Positions 6,674 to 9,157 of a DNA stretch of 9,157 bases are shown here, in pieces. The notes beneath the pieces are model-generated. The model did not search any database. It was not told where the DNA came from and saw only the letters and a list, made by a program, of their open reading frames with translations. Both the position numbers and the translations under genes were made by a program. Source of the DNA: an uncultured Anaerolineae bacterium (lineage in GTDB: Bacteria; Chloroflexota; Anaerolineae; B4-G1; DUEL01); NCBI GenBank assembly GCA_937942115.1, contig CALDFY010000274.1, positions 1 to 9,157 of the forward strand, given 5' to 3'. Each line of letters starts with the position of its first letter. The stretch's first letter is position 1.

Positions 6674-6695
6674 AGAAAAGCCGTCGTGATATAAT
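6667..6695 (+). promoter_or_regulatory. Consensus promoter of the IclR gene
   Basis: TTGACA (6667-6672), 17 bases, then TATAAT (6690-6695), with TG one base before the -10 (extended -10). Every element is exact consensus. Transcription would start near 6702. This places the in-frame GTG at 6661 upstream of the transcript and supports translation from the ATG at 6763. Its -35 box overlaps that of the divergent importer promoter. Confidence 0.88.
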
Positions 6696-6701
6696 TTCAT
6701 C

Positions 6702-6731
6702 AAATTGGATGATTGTTCCAAAAATTGGAAC
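6702..6731. promoter_or_regulatory. Probable IclR-family operator
   Basis: GTTCCAA (6715-6721) and TTGGAAC (6725-6731) form a perfect 7-bp palindrome with a 3-base AAA spacer. An extra half-site, AAATTGGA (6702-6709), repeats 6722-6729 in direct orientation exactly 20 bp away. Palindrome plus direct repeat resembles the three-half-site operators described for the IclR members PcaU and PobR. It lies about +1 to +30 from the predicted start of the regulator's own transcript, a position suited to autorepression. Confidence 0.65.
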
Positions 6732-6762
6732 GCCCCCTCTCCCCGCCCGCCGGTGCAAGGCA

Positions 6763-7545
6763 ATGGAACGCAATCCCGCCGTCAAGACGGTTGACCGCCT
6801 GGTAGAAATCCTGGATAGTTTCTCCTCCCGCCCATCCGGCTGGACGCTGGTGGAACTGAGCGACCATCTGGGCATCCCCAAAAGCACCCTCCACCGGTTT
6901 CTCCTCGCGCTGGGGGACTACGGGGTTCTCCGGCGGGACCCCAAAGACCGTCGCTGGCGGCTGGGTTACCGCCCCCTGCTCTGGGGTCGTGGGGCGGCCA
7001 ACCACGGCGCCCTTCGCCCACTCGCGCGGCCCATTATGGAGTCCCTCGCCGCCGCGACAGGAGAGACGGTTTTGCTGACGGTGTACCAGAGCGGGGAGGT
7101 CGTCTTCATAGAAAAAGTGGAATCTCCCCACGCTGTCCGGCTGGCGGTAGACGTCGGAACCCGCCGCCCACCCCACGCCGGAGCGTCCTCTAAGGCCCTG
7201 ATGGCTTTTCTCCCCCCGGATGAGATTGAAACCATCATTCAGCAGGGCCTGCCCCGCCTTGCCAGCAACACCATCACCGACCCTCAAGCGCTGCGAGCCG
7301 AATTGGCCCGGATTCGGGAGCAGGGGTACGCCTTCAGCGTGGAGGAAACCGACGCCGGCGCCTGGGGAGTCGCCACCCCGATCCGGAATCCCCAGGGGGA
7401 AGTCATCGCCGCCATCGGCATCGCCGGCCCCACTTTCCGTTTGACCGAAGAGCATATTCAGAAATACATCCGATTATGCCGTCAAGCCGCCGAACAAATC
7501 TCGTCGTCTATCTACCGGACCTATGCGGAGGGTGAAAGGGGGTGA
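6763..7545 (+). CDS. IclR-family transcriptional regulator
   Basis: This 260-residue DNA-binding regulator has a winged helix-turn-helix at about 5-65. Its recognition helix region includes LSDHLGIPKSTLHRFLLAL (32-50), followed by the wing (YGVLRRDPKDRRWRLG). The IclR effector domain spans about 80-255, with GASSKALMAFLPP (140-152) and the family signature GYAFSVEETDAGAWGVATPI (188-207), then IAAIGIAGP (215-223). The ATG at 6763 is chosen because MERNPAVKTVDRLVEIL is the typical IclR opening and the promoter ends near 6702. AAGG is only two bases upstream, so the ribosome site is not ideal. ATG 6709 and GTG 6661 are in frame but lack ribosome sites, and 6661 precedes the promoter. The gene is divergent from the importer operon and 77 bases ahead of a binding-protein gene. 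IclR members usually sense small catabolic metabolites; the ligand here is unknown. Confidence 0.93.
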   Translation: MERNPAVKTVDRLVEILDSFSSRPSGWTLVELSDHLGIPKSTLHRFLLALGDYGVLRRDPKDRRWRLGYRPLLWGRGAANHGALRPLARPIMESLAAATGETVLLTVYQSGEVVFIEKVESPHAVRLAVDVGTRRPPHAGASSKALMAFLPPDEIETIIQQGLPRLASNTITDPQALRAELARIREQGYAFSVEETDAGAWGVATPIRNPQGEVIAAIGIAGPTFRLTEEHIQKYIRLCRQAAEQISSSIYRTYAEGERG

Positions 7546-7622
7546 TCTCCGGGAACCTCAGTGCGCTCAACGTTCTGCAAACGCTCTTAACCACCGCAGC
7601 CCAAGACGTTCAGGAGGAGACG

Positions 7623-8885
7623 ATGAAAAGCAGAATCTGGCACATTCTGACGATCCTGGTGGTGCTCTCGTTCCTGGTCGCCTGTGGGCCGAAGGCACCC
7701 GAGAAGCCCAAACTGCCGGAGAAAATCGTCGTGGGGTGTCTGGAGCCGCTGACCGGGCACCATGCCGTCTTCGGCACCGAGGCGAAAATCGGCATGGAAA
7801 TCGCCGTCCGCCACATCAACGAATCGGGCGGCATCCAGTCGCTGGGGGGTATCCCGCTGGAACTGGTGGTGGAAGATGCCGGGGAGACGGCAGATAGCGC
7901 CCGGCTGGGAGCGGAGAGCATCATCAGCAAGCACCGCCCGGTGGCTATTCTGGGCCTCTATATCAGCCGGATGACCATCGCCGCCTCGGAAGTCACTGAG
8001 CGGGAGAAAGTCATCCTGGTCGCCGACGCGCTGGTGGATAGCGTCACCGGGATCGGGCGCCGCTACCTATTCCGCCCCGCCCCTAAAGCCAGCCAGCACG
8101 GGGCTACAGCGGTGGAGTTCGTGGTCGCAGCCGCCAAAGAGGCGGGCATTCCGATGAATCGGGTGGCCATCCTGAACGAGGACTCCTCCTTCGGGCGAAG
8201 CAACGCCATCGGCGCGGTTCAGGCCGCCCTAGATAACGGCCTGACCATCGTCTACCAGAAAGAGTACCCCTTTGACCTCGCGGACGCCTCCTCCATCATC
8301 GCCGACATCAAGGCCGCCAAGCCCGATTTCGTCGTCCACTGCCCCTATTTTATGGACGCCATTCTCTTTGCCAACACCTTCAAAGAGGCCCAGGCCATTC
8401 CCAAGTTTGTGGCCGGGATGGGCGCCTGCGGCTATACCGACCCCGAATCCATCAAGGCACTGGGCGCGACGGCCAACTACTACGTCAACACCTACAGTTA
8501 CAACCCGGCCAAGAATACCCCCCAGAACCGCAAGTTCGTGGAGGAGTTCAAGGCCCAGGTCGGCCACATCCCCACCGAGGCAGCCGGGATGAACTACTAC
8601 GCAATGTGGGTCCTCAAGGAAGCGCTGGAACTCTCCGGCCAGATGTTCCCGGATGACCCGCTGAATCCGGATAACCTCCGTCAGGCTTTCCTGAAACTGG
8701 ACCTGACCTCCGGGCCGGCCGTGGAGACCTACCCCACGGACCACATCGCGTTCACCGAGACGGGCGATAACCCCTACGCCCGCGCCGTCGTGCTCCAGGT
8801 TATCAACGGCGAGCCGAAAGCGGTCTGGCCGTTTGAGTACGCCGAGACGAAGCCGATCTTCCCACGGCCGGACGCCAACTATTAG
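7623..8885 (+). CDS. Branched-chain-amino-acid-type ABC binding lipoprotein (PBP type 1, LivJ/LivK-like)
   Basis: This 420-residue extracytoplasmic substrate-binding protein has a lipoprotein signal MKSRIWHILTILVVLSFLVAC with a good lipobox (LVAC, Cys21). The mature part has the Leu/Ile/Val-binding fold: IVVGCLEPLTGHHAVFG (35-51), the INESGGIQSLGGIPLELVVE stretch (65-84), VAILNEDSSFGRS (181-193), an IIADIKAAKPDFVV strand-turn (225-238) and a PTEAAGMNYYAMWVLKEAL stretch (317-335). The ATG at 7623 has AGGAGG five bases upstream, a strong site; an upstream in-frame GTG at 7542 has none. No promoter is visible in the 77-base gap after the IclR gene, so the two are probably co-transcribed. The LivHMGF permease and ATPase genes are not in the window. 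A repeat-bearing element begins at the stop codon. The ligand may be an amino acid, amide, urea or an aromatic acid. Confidence 0.93.
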   Translation: MKSRIWHILTILVVLSFLVACGPKAPEKPKLPEKIVVGCLEPLTGHHAVFGTEAKIGMEIAVRHINESGGIQSLGGIPLELVVEDAGETADSARLGAESIISKHRPVAILGLYISRMTIAASEVTEREKVILVADALVDSVTGIGRRYLFRPAPKASQHGATAVEFVVAAAKEAGIPMNRVAILNEDSSFGRSNAIGAVQAALDNGLTIVYQKEYPFDLADASSIIADIKAAKPDFVVHCPYFMDAILFANTFKEAQAIPKFVAGMGACGYTDPESIKALGATANYYVNTYSYNPAKNTPQNRKFVEEFKAQVGHIPTEAAGMNYYAMWVLKEALELSGQMFPDDPLNPDNLRQAFLKLDLTSGPAVETYPTDHIAFTETGDNPYARAVVLQVINGEPKAVWPFEYAETKPIFPRPDANY

Positions 8886-8900
8886 GCTCGTCTGAAAAGT

Positions 8901-9049
8901 CGCTCGTAGTGAGGCACGGAACGAAGGGGAGTGCCGTTCGCTCGTAGTGAGGCACGGAACGAAGGGGAGTGCCCGCTTGTAGTGAGGCACGGAACGAAGG
9001 GGAGTGCCGTTCGCTCGTAGTGAGGCACGGAACGAAGGGGAGTGCCGTT
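8901..9049 (+). repeat. Four tandem 35-38-bp stem-loop repeat units
   Basis: The units are 8901-8938, 8939-8973, 8974-9011 and 9012-9049. Units 1 and 4 are identical, unit 2 lacks the final GTT, and unit 3 has one change (CGCTTG for CGCTCG). Each unit contains GTAGTGAGGCAC, a 13-base loop (GGAACGAAGGGGA) and GTGCCGTT, so GGCAC pairs with GTGCC. There are no variable spacers, so this is not a CRISPR array. The near-identity of the units points to recent amplification. Confidence 0.95.
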
Positions 9050-9061
9050 TTGGCCCCCTGG

Positions 9062-9098
9062 AACGCCACTCCGCTTTGCTTCGTGGCTGACTACGAAC
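9062..9098 (-). repeat. Inverted, diverged copy of the stem-loop unit with compensating stem changes
   Basis: Read on the minus strand, this 37-base stretch matches the tandem unit at 29 of 37 positions with no gaps. The stem has changed from GGCAC/GTGCC to GCCAC/GTGGC: one base altered on each side, pairing kept. The loop is still 13 bases (GAAGCAAAGCGGA). Confidence 0.85.
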
Positions 9099-9157
9099 AT
9101 TTTTACTCCTCTTCCAGATTTTTCAGACCAGCTCTTAGACCCGACGGGGGCCGGACT

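Larger units (their letters stand above)
8885..9134. mobile_element. MITE-like non-coding element with terminal inverted repeats
   Basis: The left end GGCTCGTCTGAAAA (8885-8898) and the right end, read on the minus strand, GAGCTGGTCTGAAAA (9134-9120) match apart from one substitution and one missing base. TTA lies directly outside both ends (8882-8884 and 9135-9137), which could be a target duplication. The interior has no credible gene. It holds four tandem stem-loop units, one inverted diverged unit and, near the right end on the minus strand, GGAAGAGGAG plus ATG (9100), which resembles the start region of a lost transposase. The short ends and the 3-base flank could partly be chance, so I call it MITE-like rather than a proven element. 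Confidence 0.5.

Noticed and set aside
6661..6762. Longer N-terminus for the IclR regulator from GTG 6661 or ATG 6709.
   Set aside because: 6661 lies upstream of the promoter's -35 box. 6709 would be almost leaderless without a ribosome site. The family-typical start is at 6763.
8229..8990. Long minus-strand open frame (253 codons) opposite the Liv-type binding protein.
   Set aside because: It lies antisense to a gene with clear family motifs and runs into the repeats; its protein resembles nothing I recognise.
8901..9049. Possible CRISPR array.
   Set aside because: The units abut directly, with no unique spacers and no cas genes in view. It is a plain tandem repeat.
8882..9100. A 72-codon minus-strand open frame with a good ribosome site (GAGGAG, ATG at 9100) running through the repeats, and a similar 88-codon frame at 8803-9069.
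   Set aside because: The peptides are translations of the stem-loop repeat in successive frames (period 38 is not a multiple of three), with low-complexity Pro/Arg/Ser content. They are repeat artefacts, although the ATG region may be a relic of a transposase start.

Overview
The window is GC-rich bacterial chromosome carrying seven protein genes. By gene style (lipoprotein binding proteins, a site-2-protease-type M50 peptidase with CBS domains, many intergenic stem-loop repeats) I would guess a Chloroflexota-like lineage, but this is only an impression. No rRNA, tRNA or phylogenetic marker in the window settles it.

Left part, minus strand (1-2925). A strong promoter at 3001-3029 drives an M50 metalloprotease with a C-terminal CBS pair. 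A perfect 21-bp inverted repeat follows, then a patatin-like phospholipase, then prmA (ribosomal protein L11 methyltransferase), whose 3' end runs off the window. These three probably form one transcription unit concerned with membranes and housekeeping.

Middle part, minus strand (3097-6611). This is a peptide/nickel-type ABC importer operon in the order binding lipoprotein, DppB/OppB-like permease, DppC/OppC-like permease. It ends at a strong GC-rich hairpin directly before the protease promoter. No ATPase gene is present. Each intercistronic gap holds a different hairpin, and the one after the binding protein contains a relative of the repeat family found at the right end.

Right part, plus strand (6660-8885). 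An IclR-family regulator is divergent from the importer operon. The roughly 150-bp gap holds two back-to-back consensus promoters whose -35 boxes overlap, plus an IclR-like palindrome just downstream of the regulator's predicted start of transcription. After the regulator comes a branched-chain-amino-acid-type (PBP type 1) binding lipoprotein without partner genes in view. The simplest reading is that the IclR protein senses a nutrient-derived ligand, represses itself and the binding-protein gene behind it, and perhaps controls the divergent importer.

Right end (8885-9134). Immediately after the binding protein lies a roughly 250-bp non-coding element with near-perfect terminal inverted repeats, a possible TTA flank, four tandem 35-38-bp stem-loop units and one diverged inverted unit. 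The diverged unit has changed both sides of its stem in a compensating way. This element, with the related copy in the importer operon, is the most unusual feature of the window.
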